Source: Alicyclobacillus mali (GTDB taxonomy: Bacteria; Bacillota; Bacilli; Alicyclobacillales; Alicyclobacillaceae). From it: a DNA stretch of 64,000 nucleotides. The position numbers and the translations under genes were made by a program. Shown one piece after another: positions 25,215 to 33,723 of the stretch. Numbering within the stretch: the stretch's first letter is position 1; each line of letters begins with the position of its first letter. Below the pieces are notes generated by a model that was not told the DNA's origin, did no database searches, and saw nothing but the letters and a program-made list of their open reading frames with translations. The stretch lies in NCBI RefSeq assembly GCF_017329565.1, contig NZ_JAFMTT010000008.1; one strand, 5' to 3'.

Positions 25215-26513
25215 TCACGGCAACGGATTGGCCAGGTCGGCCTGTTTCAGCAGTTGCACGAACTGACTCGCATTGCCCGTGTTGATGAGCATCGTGATGG
25301 CTTGGGCTGCCGCCTGCTCGAACGCAGGATTGGCAGCCTCTCCGTTGGCAAGGCTCGGGACAAGCGCGTCCTTATGGAATGCCGCGGCCGATGCCTGGCT
25401 ATACGCGTCGAAGCCGGCGAGGGACACGTCGCTGCGCGGCGGGATGGATCCCTTCCGCAAATTGAATTGTCGCTCTGCTTCGCGAGACGCCACGACGCGC
25501 AGAAAATCGAGAGCGCCTTCGGGGTTTTGGGATCCCTTCGGCATCCCGAACGTGTCGATGATGTACTCGAAGTCACCGCCCGTGCCTGGGAACGACGTCC
25601 AGCCAAAGTCTCGCCCTTCTTTCAGACCGCTGGCCACGAAGTACGCCTTGGCCCAGTCACCCATCGCGTCGAAGGCCGCCTGGCCGGAGGCCACGAGCGC
25701 GCATGCGCCGTCCCACGACAACTGGGCGTGATCGGCGTTGGTGTACGGCAGCAGTTGCAAGAAATTGTCGCACGCCTTGCGGATGACGGGCGACGAGATG
25801 GGAACCGTGCCCTTCCAGATGCCGTCGTAGATCTTGGGGCCCGCGGTCTCAAGCAACACGTCTTCCCACAGCATCACGGATCCCAGTTGATCCCGATCTC
25901 CATAGGCGATGGGAGTCACGCCGTGCGCCTTCAGCACTTTGCAGTCCGCGAGCAACTGATCAAACGTCTGAGGGGGCTTCAGCCCGTACTCGTTCAGGAT
26001 GTGCGTGTTGTACCACAGCACGTTGCCTCGCTCGACGTCAATGGGCACAGCGTAGACGTGCCCGTTGTACGTTACGCCGTCCATCACGACCTTCGGCAGC
26101 ACCTTGTAGAGGTTCAGCTCGCGATACAGCGCGTCGAGCGGTTCCATCTTCCCGGCCTTTACCCAGACCATCAGCTCTTGCCCGACGTGGACCTGAAAGG
26201 TCTCCGGCGGATCGCCCGCGGTGATCCGGCTCGCGAGCACGGCCTTGGCATTGTCGCCGCCACCGCCCGCCACGGCCTCATTCACGATGTGCTCGTGCGG
26301 ATAGCGGGCGCGGAAGACGGAGATGAGGGCATTGAGCGCATTGGTCTCGCCTTTCGCCGTCCACCAGCCAAAAATCTCCACATCTTGCTCCGCCTGTGCC
26401 TGGGACACAGGACGAGGTGTGGACCCGACGTGGTCGCCAGTTGCGCCGCAGCCAGTGAGCGCGAAGCACAGCGCGCTCCAGCCAGCCACCTGTACGACTT
26501 TCCACTGCCCCAT
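25215..26513 (-). CDS. Extracellular sugar-binding lipoprotein (ABC family 1 type), orphan
   Basis: 432 residues. It has a signal peptide with lipobox ALTGC (Cys22), then a maltose-binding-protein-like solute-binding fold (VEIFGWWTAKGETNALNAL, then the PETFQVHVGQEL and DVERGNVLWYNTHIL segments). Such proteins deliver sugars to ABC permeases, but no permease or ATPase gene is adjacent. Its upstream neighbour in the same operon is a HAMP membrane protein, and a ROK sugar regulator is divergent. A sensing role or use of a distant permease is likely. GGGGGTGG precedes the ATG. Confidence 0.88.
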   Translation of the reverse strand: MGQWKVVQVAGWSALCFALTGCGATGDHVGSTPRPVSQAQAEQDVEIFGWWTAKGETNALNALISVFRARYPHEHIVNEAVAGGGGDNAKAVLASRITAGDPPETFQVHVGQELMVWVKAGKMEPLDALYRELNLYKVLPKVVMDGVTYNGHVYAVPIDVERGNVLWYNTHILNEYGLKPPQTFDQLLADCKVLKAHGVTPIAYGDRDQLGSVMLWEDVLLETAGPKIYDGIWKGTVPISSPVIRKACDNFLQLLPYTNADHAQLSWDGACALVASGQAAFDAMGDWAKAYFVASGLKEGRDFGWTSFPGTGGDFEYIIDTFGMPKGSQNPEGALDFLRVVASREAERQFNLRKGSIPPRSDVSLAGFDAYSQASAAAFHKDALVPSLANGEAANPAFEQAAAQAITMLINTGNASQFVQLLKQADLANPLP

Positions 26514-26530
26514 GCTTCCACCCCCGTCGC

Positions 26531-27646
26531 CTACACTTCGAAGCTCGCCATCAACTGATGGAGCTCGCTCGCCCGCTCGCTCAGCCGCCCGGCGGTCCGG
26601 TTGACTCGCTGCACCGCGGACAGTTGCCCCCGCGCCGTCGTGGACAGGCCGTCGAGATCGCGCATCACCTGTGCGAGGTCTTCCATGAGTCGGTTCACGG
26701 TCCGCCGCATGGGTTCGAAATCCGGCTCGTTGCTCCGTGAGCGGCGCGTCTCTGCGCTCGCTGCTGCCGCTTCCGCAAGGTGCCCGTCCAACTGGCGCAC
26801 GTTGGCCATGACGCGCTCGATCCCGTCGCGCACGTGCTGCAACACGTCCGCCATGTGCAGCGCACCGTGGGCGGTGTAATCGCCATTCTCGATGAGTTGC
26901 TTGAAGTCGCTGTACAGCTCTTCCGCGGTCTCCCCCATCTGAGACACCAGCTGTTGCAGGCTCCGCGCCATGCGCTCGAAGCCGCGCGCGAGGCTTCCCA
27001 ATTCGTCCTTGCGCCGTGAGGCGTAAAGCGTCACGGAGAAATTGCCGGCGGCAATCTCATTGGCCGCGTCCATCATGGATTGCAGTGGCTTCGACAGCAC
27101 CTGCCGCGTGAAGAGCCACGCGCACGCCACGGCCACGAGCAAGGCGCAGGCGCCTGCCACAAGGATATCCGTGAGGAGGCTCTGCAAAGAGGCCAAATCT
27201 GACGCGATGGACAAGCGAACGTTGGCGCTGTACTGCATGTCGGCGTAGCCCGTGAGCGGCACGACGAGATCGATAGTGGAGCCCTCAAGGGACGTGAGGA
27301 TTTTCCGCTCGCCAAGCGCGATGGTGCTCGAAGGCGATGCCTGGCTGCCGATGCGGCGCGGATCGGTGGACGCGATATCGTACAAAAAGTCATTCAATTT
27401 GTAGATATCGAAGGAGACGAGGTCCGGATTCTGCCGCTTGAGGTTCAGCAGCACGGACTCGAACTGATAGTCCGGGACGTCGCTGAGGAGCGCCGAGTCG
27501 ACGGTCTGTACGATAGAAACCGCTTTCTCCTTCGATAGGTCGATGATGCTCTCTCGGCTCTTGAAATAGACGATGGTCAGCGTGGCGGAAAGGGTGCCGA
27601 GGATCACGACGCTGAACAGGATGACGAGTTTGCGAAACAGGGTCAA
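26531..27646 (-). CDS. Membrane sensor-like protein with HAMP domain, no kinase or MCP tip
   Basis: 371 residues. TTG start at 27646 is supported by a strong GGAGGAGGAG; the frame is open upstream. First membrane helix about 5-27, an extracellular domain about 30-160, second helix about 163-190, then a HAMP linker (RQVLSKPLQSMMDAANEIAAGNF) and a long coiled coil to the end. The conserved chemotaxis-receptor hairpin tip and any kinase or cyclase domain are absent. It starts the operon with the orphan binding lipoprotein, 17 bases apart, so the two may form a sugar-sensing pair. Confidence 0.75.
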   Translation of the reverse strand: MTLFRKLVILFSVVILGTLSATLTIVYFKSRESIIDLSKEKAVSIVQTVDSALLSDVPDYQFESVLLNLKRQNPDLVSFDIYKLNDFLYDIASTDPRRIGSQASPSSTIALGERKILTSLEGSTIDLVVPLTGYADMQYSANVRLSIASDLASLQSLLTDILVAGACALLVAVACAWLFTRQVLSKPLQSMMDAANEIAAGNFSVTLYASRRKDELGSLARGFERMARSLQQLVSQMGETAEELYSDFKQLIENGDYTAHGALHMADVLQHVRDGIERVMANVRQLDGHLAEAAAASAETRRSRSNEPDFEPMRRTVNRLMEDLAQVMRDLDGLSTTARGQLSAVQRVNRTAGRLSERASELHQLMASFEV

Positions 27647-27825
27647 GCGGGCTCCTCCTCCGTCCCACTTCTGTTCAACCGCCGGACGGCGTATACTGAT
27701 ACGTAACGTGCCATTCTCGCATTCTATGACCTTCATGCTAGGGTATTCCGCGGGGCTTTGCAATAGGCGGACGCACGTCCGCCGTGTGAGGCAATGGGGC
27801 CGCCAATTCGAGGGGTGACCGAGGG

Positions 27826-29025
27826 TTGCACGCCAACGTCGACGCTTCGGCTATGCGCCGAATGAACCGCGCCACGGTCCTCAAGCTGATTCGCGATCTC
27901 CGGACCACCTCGCGCATCGACATCTCGCAGATGACCGGGCTCAACAAGGCCACCGTGTCGAATATCGTGGATGAGTTGATTGCGGAGCAGTTGGTGCTCG
28001 AGGTTGGGTATGGATCGTCGAGCGGCGGTCGCAAACCCATCCTTCTTCGCTTCAACGCCAATGCGGCGTACGCCATCGGCGTGGATGTGCAGTTGTCGCA
28101 CATGACGACGGTGGTGAGCAATATCCGCGGCGAGCCGGTGTACCGCCAGGTGCGGGCGCTTTGGCTTTCCGAAGCGCAGGATGTCCGCGCCGTGTTGCTC
28201 GAGGGTATCGAGGAGGAACTCCGGAAGGCCATCGCCGCGGCACCGCCGAGCCCGTACGGACTCCTCGGCGCGTGTCTCGCGTTTCCCGGCATGGTGGACT
28301 TTCGGCGGGGCGCTGTATACTATCTTCCCAGCGCGTTTGTCGGTGAGTGGGACATTCTCGCCGATCTCGGCCAAAAGGTCGATTTCCCGCTGTTCCTGGA
28401 CAACGACGCCAACTGTGGCGCGTGGAACGAATATATGGCGCAGGCCATGAAGCTGAAAAACCTCGTGTTCGTGAACATGGGACTCGGCATTGGGGCCGGG
28501 ATCGTCATTGAGGGGAAGCTTTACCGCGGCCGGGATGGCATTGCTGGCGAAGTGGGACACATGAGCATCAACCCGATGGGGTCGGCGTGCATGTGTGGCG
28601 GCTACGGATGTTGGGAGGAGTACGCTTCTGAGCGAGGGTTAATGCGGTATTTGCGCGAGGCGGGCGCGGATTTAGCCGCGTTCAATCTGCGTGAATCGCT
28701 GCTCGAACAGGCGCTGGAGCAGGCTCAGAACGACAACCGCGCGTGCATCCGCGCGTTTCACTCGTTAGGACAGCATCTTGGCCTTGGGATCGCCAATCTC
28801 TTGAATCTGCTCAACCCCGACGAGGTCATCCTCGGGGGGAGCGTGGCGCGCGCCGCCACGTTTGTGCTACCTGAGGTGGAGCGCGTCATCAAGCACCGCG
28901 CGTTGCTGCAAAATAAGCAGATTCCGGTGCGCGTCGGGAGCCAGCACGCCGTGGCCATCGGCGCATCGCTCCTGGCGGTTCATGAGACGCTGTTTGCTTC
29001 TGCCGTGGAGCCGATGCCGACGTGA
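27826..29025 (+). CDS. ROK-family transcriptional regulator (XylR/NagC type)
   Basis: 399 residues. N-terminal winged helix (SRIDISQMTGLNKATVSNIVDELI) plus a ROK sugar-kinase-like domain with GVDVQ, the LDNDANCGA aspartate, GLGIGAGIV and a zinc motif ending CMCGGYGCWEEY. It should repress sugar genes until a sugar binds. It is divergent from the HAMP/binding-protein operon, which is its most likely target. AGGGGTG precedes the TTG start at 27826. Confidence 0.9.
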   Translation: MHANVDASAMRRMNRATVLKLIRDLRTTSRIDISQMTGLNKATVSNIVDELIAEQLVLEVGYGSSSGGRKPILLRFNANAAYAIGVDVQLSHMTTVVSNIRGEPVYRQVRALWLSEAQDVRAVLLEGIEEELRKAIAAAPPSPYGLLGACLAFPGMVDFRRGAVYYLPSAFVGEWDILADLGQKVDFPLFLDNDANCGAWNEYMAQAMKLKNLVFVNMGLGIGAGIVIEGKLYRGRDGIAGEVGHMSINPMGSACMCGGYGCWEEYASERGLMRYLREAGADLAAFNLRESLLEQALEQAQNDNRACIRAFHSLGQHLGLGIANLLNLLNPDEVILGGSVARAATFVLPEVERVIKHRALLQNKQIPVRVGSQHAVAIGASLLAVHETLFASAVEPMPT

Positions 29026-29110
29026 TGGCGCTGTGGCCATTTGAGTCTGTGATAGCCTCGTTTGCACCGCAGCGCAAGCGCCGAGCCAACCAGAGAAAAG
29101 GAGTCACCGG

Positions 29111-29620
29111 GTGATGAGAGTATCGCTCTTCGTCGATGGCGCGAATTACTACTATATGCAGCGCGATAAGCTGAAGTGGACCATCGACGCACAGAAGTTG
29201 TTGGAGTGGGCCAAGGGCAAGGGCGAACTGGTGGACGCGTTCTACTATATAGGAAGAAGTTCTCCGAGCGACGTCAGGGAGCAGAAATATTTGGATATGC
29301 TCGCGTACAGCGGCTATTCCATCGTGACCAAAGATATCAAGGAAATCGTTCAGGAGGACGGTTCCATCACGAGGAAGGCCAATCTGGACATCGAGATTGT
29401 GCTCGACATGTTCAACACCATCGACAATTACGACATGGCCATCCTTGTAAGCGGAGACGGTGACTTTGAGCGGGCCCTGCAGCTTTTGCGGGCGCGCGGC
29501 AAAAAATTCATCGTGCTCTCCACCGCCGGATTTATCGCGTCCGAACTGCGCATGGTGGCTGGAATGCACTTCATCGACGTGAACACCCTGCGCGATCAGC
29601 TGGAGCGCGTGATGACCTGA
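29111..29620 (+). CDS. NYN-domain protein (LabA/DUF88 family), putative RNase
   Basis: 169 residues, a single PIN-like NYN domain. Conserved acidic residues appear in LFVDGANYYY, ANLDIEIVLDMF and LVSGDGDFERAL, the metal-binding aspartates of the fold. Such proteins are predicted RNases of RNA processing. AAGGAG lies upstream of GTG 29111 / ATG 29114. Its 3' end overlaps the 3' end of the convergent MFS gene by 25 bases. Confidence 0.85.
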   Translation: MMRVSLFVDGANYYYMQRDKLKWTIDAQKLLEWAKGKGELVDAFYYIGRSSPSDVREQKYLDMLAYSGYSIVTKDIKEIVQEDGSITRKANLDIEIVLDMFNTIDNYDMAILVSGDGDFERALQLLRARGKKFIVLSTAGFIASELRMVAGMHFIDVNTLRDQLERVMT

Positions 29621-30774
29621 GATGCCGGCGCGCGACCGGGCGCGAGCGCGAACGTGAGGGCGCAGGCGACCAAACTCGTCGCGGCGACGGCGAGGAAGCC
29701 GCGGCTGAGGCCGACGTGATCGCCCAGCCAACCGACGACGGCGGGCCCGCCGAACATGCCGACGGCGTAGATGGCCTGATAGAAGCCCATCGCCGTCGCG
29801 CGGCGGCCCGCCTCGATGTGGCGGATGGCGAGGCCCATGAGCACGGGCATGCACAGCCCTTGGCCAAAGCCGTTCACGGCCTGGGTCAGATACAGGAGCG
29901 GCAGGGCGTGGCAGAGCGGAATCGCCGCGGTAAAGAGCGCCGCGATGGCGAAGCCGCTCGCCACCACGTTGCGCTCGCCGATCCAGCGCGAGAATAGGCT
30001 GCCGCTGAAGTACGACGCGATGGCGTTCGGGAGCGTGGCGGCGAGGGTGAGCCAGCTGAGATCGGCCTTGTTCGCGCCGAGGTACGTCGCCTGCTCTGGC
30101 GTGAATCCGAACATCGTGGTGAAGGTGACGACCTGCGCGAGCACCGCGAGGAACGACACGCCGAGGACAATGCGATCCCGCCCGACGGTCAGCATGTCGG
30201 CGACGCGGATGCCGCCGTGATCGCGGGCGGGGGGGTTGTCGACGACGAAACAGGCGAGAAGGGTGGCTGCGAGTCCACCGCCGGCGCCGAGCCAGAAGGC
30301 CGCGTGCCAGCCGTACCGTTCTGCAATCACGCCGCCGAGTGTGGACGCCGCGAGCTGGCCGATGGACGTGTAGAAGCTGAGAACGCCCATCGCTTTGGGT
30401 GCCTCCTGGGGCTCGTGATAGCTTGCGTAGAGCACGGTGAAGACGACCCAGCAACCGGCTGCGATTCCGGCGAGAAGGCGGAACACGAGCGCCCAGAGAA
30501 CAGAGTGGGTGACGGCGAAGCCGAGGCTCGACAGCATGCCGATGGCGCCGCCCGCGATGACGAAGGGCTTCCGGGTACGAATTTTGTCGGACCACACGCC
30601 GATGGGCACCCGCACGAACATCTGCGAGAAGCCATACGAGCCTACCACCATTCCGGCCATGCTGAGCGATCCCCCGATGGCAACGACGTACGGCGACAGG
30701 AGCGGCACGTACGTGTAGGTCGAAAACCAGTACAGCGCCGTCACGGCGTAAAACAGCGGGATACGGTTGCCCAT
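29596..30774 (-). CDS. MFS transporter
   Basis: About 392 residues with 12 predicted membrane segments. Motif A is present as GVWSDKIRTRKP in loop 2-3. Start MGNRIPLFYAV at 30774 has AAAGGA upstream; the frame is open upstream but without a ribosome site. It resembles bacterial YfcJ/arabinose-exporter-like permeases, substrate unknown. Confidence 0.85.
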   Translation of the reverse strand: MGNRIPLFYAVTALYWFSTYTYVPLLSPYVVAIGGSLSMAGMVVGSYGFSQMFVRVPIGVWSDKIRTRKPFVIAGGAIGMLSSLGFAVTHSVLWALVFRLLAGIAAGCWVVFTVLYASYHEPQEAPKAMGVLSFYTSIGQLAASTLGGVIAERYGWHAAFWLGAGGGLAATLLACFVVDNPPARDHGGIRVADMLTVGRDRIVLGVSFLAVLAQVVTFTTMFGFTPEQATYLGANKADLSWLTLAATLPNAIASYFSGSLFSRWIGERNVVASGFAIAALFTAAIPLCHALPLLYLTQAVNGFGQGLCMPVLMGLAIRHIEAGRRATAMGFYQAIYAVGMFGGPAVVGWLGDHVGLSRGFLAVAATSLVACALTFALAPGRAPASQVITRSS

Positions 30775-30808
30775 GGGGCGGCCATCCTTTCCATGCGAGG
30801 TGTGTGTC

Positions 30809-30910
30809 ATGCAAGCGATGTTTGAACTTCTGGGCCTCGCGATGCTGGGCTTGTTCATCTGGAGAAGTGCACAAGCGGAGCGCGACAAGCGAAGGAATCG
30901 GCGTTCATGA
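30809..30910 (+). CDS. Tiny single-helix membrane protein (33 residues)
   Basis: GAGGTG eight bases before an ATG. The product MQAMFELLGLAMLGLFIW is a hydrophobic helix followed by a short, very basic/acidic tail ending in RRNRRS. It is followed at once by a perfect hairpin with TTTT (30911-30930), which argues for a real transcript. It is divergent from the MFS gene. Too short to assign. Confidence 0.4.
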   Translation: MQAMFELLGLAMLGLFIWRSAQAERDKRRNRRS

Positions 30911-31099
30911 CCCGCCCCATGGCGGGTTTTGTTGATCATCCCCGTGTTTCCACTTGCGCTCGCCGATGCCAAAGCCCCACTGGAGAAAGGCCGGGGTGAT
31001 GCACAGGAAAAGAAGGCCCCAGCGCGCCGTGATGGCCGAGATCGCAAGGCATGCCACCGGGATGGCGATGGAGAGGATGCGCAGCCAGTTCCGATTCAT
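30905..31099 (-). CDS. Small membrane protein, two helices
   Basis: 64 residues: MNRNWLRIL then two hydrophobic stretches and a charged tail (GERKWKHGDDQQ). GAGGTGAGG precedes ATG 31099 by three to six bases, and a TATAAT sits upstream on the minus strand near 31130. Its end overlaps the opposite-strand tiny gene and contains that gene's terminator. Function unknown. Confidence 0.55.
   Translation of the reverse strand: MNRNWLRILSIAIPVACLAISAITARWGLLFLCITPAFLQWGFGIGERKWKHGDDQQNPPWGGS
30911..30930 (+). terminator. Terminator of the tiny plus-strand gene
   Basis: Stem CCCGCC (30911-30916) / GGCGGG (30921-30926), loop CCAT, then TTTTG. It lies inside the 3' end of the opposite-strand small gene. 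Confidence 0.65.
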
Positions 31100-31279
31100 G
31101 CGCCTCACCTCGATTCGGTAACGGTTTCATTATAGCGCGGGAGTGGGAGGACGATCGCGTCATTCTTTCCGTGGCGAGGCTCAATCAGAAAAAGTTGTCG
31201 GCATGAGGAAGGATTTCGGATGTTCTCGTCGAATTTTCAATTCCTCAGCAGGTCGAAATAGGGAAGTAGGTGAACTGCC

Positions 31280-32374
31280 GTGTCGAGACAGCGCCGACTC
31301 ATTTCGATTGTTGGGGTTTCTGCTTGGAACGGAATTCCCATCGAAGATAGGGGGATGGGTGCATATCAGCGCCTGTTGGCACATCTGGCGGATGACATCG
31401 AGAGATCGGTTGAGATGACCCTCTTTTTCGGAGCAAAGAAATTGCCGAATTATCATAAGGACCATGTTGAGCACCATCTCCTTGTACCAGACTCCGATGA
31501 AGCGGTCATCGCAGCAAAGGCCATTCAGGAAGTGACGCGCAGGGCGGGCCACGCGTGCATCTTCAACGAGGAACAGGATCGGATCAGGGGACTTGATCCA
31601 TACGACAGCACGAAATTCGTCAGGCACGGTTTACCGTCGTTGTTGGAGAGAATTCGAAAGATCGTGGAATTTGAATTTCCAAATGACCCAAACGATCCAA
31701 CGGTGCTTGTGAACGTGACTTCCGGATACAAAGCGATAACGCCGTACACCTCGGCCATGGCATTCCTTTACCGTCTGCCGTTGATATACAAGTATGAGCG
31801 AAGTCCTGCCATCCTCGTCATGCGTCCTTTGCCGGTGGAGTTAGATACGCGGATTGTGGAGGCTTGCTATGAAACATTCGCTCAGTTGCGTCACGGTGCG
31901 AGTGTGGCCGAGTGGCAAGACAGCGAGGAGTATCGGAAATTGCTGCGACTCGGATACATTGACGAAGTCGATGACGTATGTGCGTTGAACGGTACCGGAA
32001 GTCTGCTGCTCTTCGCGTTTGAGCGTGACGCGGTTGTGGTAGACATCACCCAAGAGGCGAAAGAGGCGGTGATGAACAGCGTCGAATTGGGCGACCGAAT
32101 CTTCAAATTCGCGCGAGACCATCAATTGCGGAGCAACAAGACCGAGTTGAAGAGTGATCACATGGTGTTCGACGACGGGAATAACCCGTATCGGATCTTT
32201 TACGAAAATGGAACTGTCCCGCGGATCTATGGAGCGTATGCGAATCACGACGTGTACGAGCGTCAACTTCGAAAACCCAAAACCAACCATTATGTCTACG
32301 AACGTGTGAAAATCGTCCGAAGGCGGGACGCCTATGCCGTGGAGCAGCTTCTCAGTCCTGGCAGGACCGTTTGA
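31280..32374 (+). CDS. CARF-domain effector with a putative RelE-type RNase domain (Cami1-like)
   Basis: 364 residues; first gene of the Cmr operon. Residues 1-185 are a CARF domain of the APE2256/TIGR02619-like group; the ligand loop reads NVTSGYK (145-151). Residues about 205-290 look like a winged-helix linker. Residues about 293-350 (HMVFDDG, YRIFYENGTVPRIYGAYA, DVYERQLR) read like a RelE/ParE toxin fold, rich in Arg, Lys and Tyr that could be catalytic. CARF-RelE proteins (Cami1) cut mRNA on the ribosome once cyclic tetra-adenylate binds. The RelE call is mine from the pattern and needs a structure comparison. AGGTGA precedes the GTG start. GC is lower than flanking genes. Confidence 0.65.
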   Translation: MSRQRRLISIVGVSAWNGIPIEDRGMGAYQRLLAHLADDIERSVEMTLFFGAKKLPNYHKDHVEHHLLVPDSDEAVIAAKAIQEVTRRAGHACIFNEEQDRIRGLDPYDSTKFVRHGLPSLLERIRKIVEFEFPNDPNDPTVLVNVTSGYKAITPYTSAMAFLYRLPLIYKYERSPAILVMRPLPVELDTRIVEACYETFAQLRHGASVAEWQDSEEYRKLLRLGYIDEVDDVCALNGTGSLLLFAFERDAVVVDITQEAKEAVMNSVELGDRIFKFARDHQLRSNKTELKSDHMVFDDGNNPYRIFYENGTVPRIYGAYANHDVYERQLRKPKTNHYVYERVKIVRRRDAYAVEQLLSPGRTV

Positions 32375-32388
32375 AAAGGAGGACAACC

Positions 32389-33723
32389 ATGACGAAGCGA
32401 TGCATCTACCTCACCTTTGTGGGCGGAAACGTGCCTCGAGAGACGAACTATCGGTGGGGGGACGAAGTCTCGACCAACCGTTACTTTCAGCTCACGGCGC
32501 TCGATTGGATGCGGCGCAGCGTAATTCCTTTTCATCCCGACGAGGTTTGGGTGGTATTGACAAAGAGGGCGCGGGAGTTGTGGGGAACTGCTCCTGAAGA
32601 AGGCAAGTTGTCACTTCGCGAGCAGCTCTATGCCCAGGCTGAGCACATGGGGATTCTCATCAAGGAGGTGGATTTCGACCAGGAACCATGCGATCAAAGC
32701 GTGTGGAGGAATTTTGATGTTCTGGTACGCAAGTTGGCGGAGGTTTCGGAAGATCTTCGTTCCGAGGCCGAGGTTCGCCTCGCCGTGGACGTCACGCACT
32801 CCTTTCGTTACTTTCCTATGCTTGTTCTCACTTTGCTCCATTACGCACATGTCGTTCAAGGTGCGGAACTGGATCTTATCCTGTACGCTGTTGAAACCGG
32901 CGATGTCCTCGATTTGACGGCGCTCGCGCAGTTGCAGCAATGGGTTCTTGAGATGCACCGCGCACTGAAAGGACCGGACGCAAGCGGTGTCGAGCGACTC
33001 GTCAGAGAAGTGAAAGAATCCGTCGCCGGCCGAGATCGGTCGAGAAGAAGCTTGCTCGGTCCTCTGCAGACGTTTTCCGAGAAATGGAACATGTTGTGGG
33101 AAGCCTTGCGCCTGACCAAACACTTCGAGGTCTCCTCCGCTGCTAGCGCAACAATCGAGGCCTTGGAGGAGTGTGAGCGTTGCTTTATGCAACACGAGGA
33201 TGAGATGGTGGATTTCTTGCCGCTGTCGAGAATATTAAAGCAAGTGCGCGAGCAAATCGAACCCCTTTGTGAGAAGGAATGGATGCCGCTCATGCTCGCT
33301 ATGGTGCGCTGGTATTTGGACCGCGGTATGATTCATCAAGCATACACAACGATGAGGGAATTATACATCACAGAGGCGTGTATCCTGGCGGGTGTGAACG
33401 TGTTCGATCATGACAAACGAGAGGCTTTAAAAAACCTGGCATACGCACAACGCGGCGAAGCGAAACGAGCAAGTGACGAAAATGAGTCATTTTCTGCTAT
33501 CATCTCCGAACTTTCGCAAGAGCAACGAGCTGACATATCGGCATTTCAAAACCAGTTTAACGCAGATATTGACGCTGTTAGCCAATATCGAAACCAATTG
33601 AATCACGGTTTTTTTCAGAAAAATCTCCCTAAGACCCGAGAGACAAAGTTTCGCGATCGACTTTTAGAATTCGTAAGGCATCTTGAGGATTTTAAGAAAC
33701 CCCGGGAGGGCGGTCATATATGA
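32389..33723 (+). CDS. csx1: CARF-HEPN ribonuclease, Csx1/Csx2 (DxTHG) family
   Basis: 444 residues. The N-terminal CARF domain starts MTKRCIYLTFVGG and carries the DxTHG-type motif, here AVDVTHSFRYFP with Ser in place of Gly. A helical linker follows. The C-terminal HEPN domain has R-x4-H (RNQLNH, about Arg401-His406), the RNase motif of Csx1/Csm6. Cyclic oligoadenylate made by Cmr2 should switch on indiscriminate RNA cleavage. AAAGGAGG is seven bases before ATG 32389. It overlaps cmr1 by 4 bases, so expression is coupled to the complex. Confidence 0.85.
   Translation: MTKRCIYLTFVGGNVPRETNYRWGDEVSTNRYFQLTALDWMRRSVIPFHPDEVWVVLTKRARELWGTAPEEGKLSLREQLYAQAEHMGILIKEVDFDQEPCDQSVWRNFDVLVRKLAEVSEDLRSEAEVRLAVDVTHSFRYFPMLVLTLLHYAHVVQGAELDLILYAVETGDVLDLTALAQLQQWVLEMHRALKGPDASGVERLVREVKESVAGRDRSRRSLLGPLQTFSEKWNMLWEALRLTKHFEVSSAASATIEALEECERCFMQHEDEMVDFLPLSRILKQVREQIEPLCEKEWMPLMLAMVRWYLDRGMIHQAYTTMRELYITEACILAGVNVFDHDKREALKNLAYAQRGEAKRASDENESFSAIISELSQEQRADISAFQNQFNADIDAVSQYRNQLNHGFFQKNLPKTRETKFRDRLLEFVRHLEDFKKPREGGHI

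Noticed and set aside
25092..26558. Open frame of 488 codons on the plus strand
   Set aside because: Antisense to the sugar-binding lipoprotein, which has a lipobox and clear family features.
28889..30874. Open frame of 661 codons on the minus strand
   Set aside because: It is Arg/Pro/His-rich without family motifs. It covers the MFS gene in another frame and is antisense to the NYN gene.
31100..31279. Possible CRISPR leader or array upstream of the Cmr operon
   Set aside because: I looked for a 25-40 base repeat occurring more than once here and in 40.68-40.72 kb and found none.
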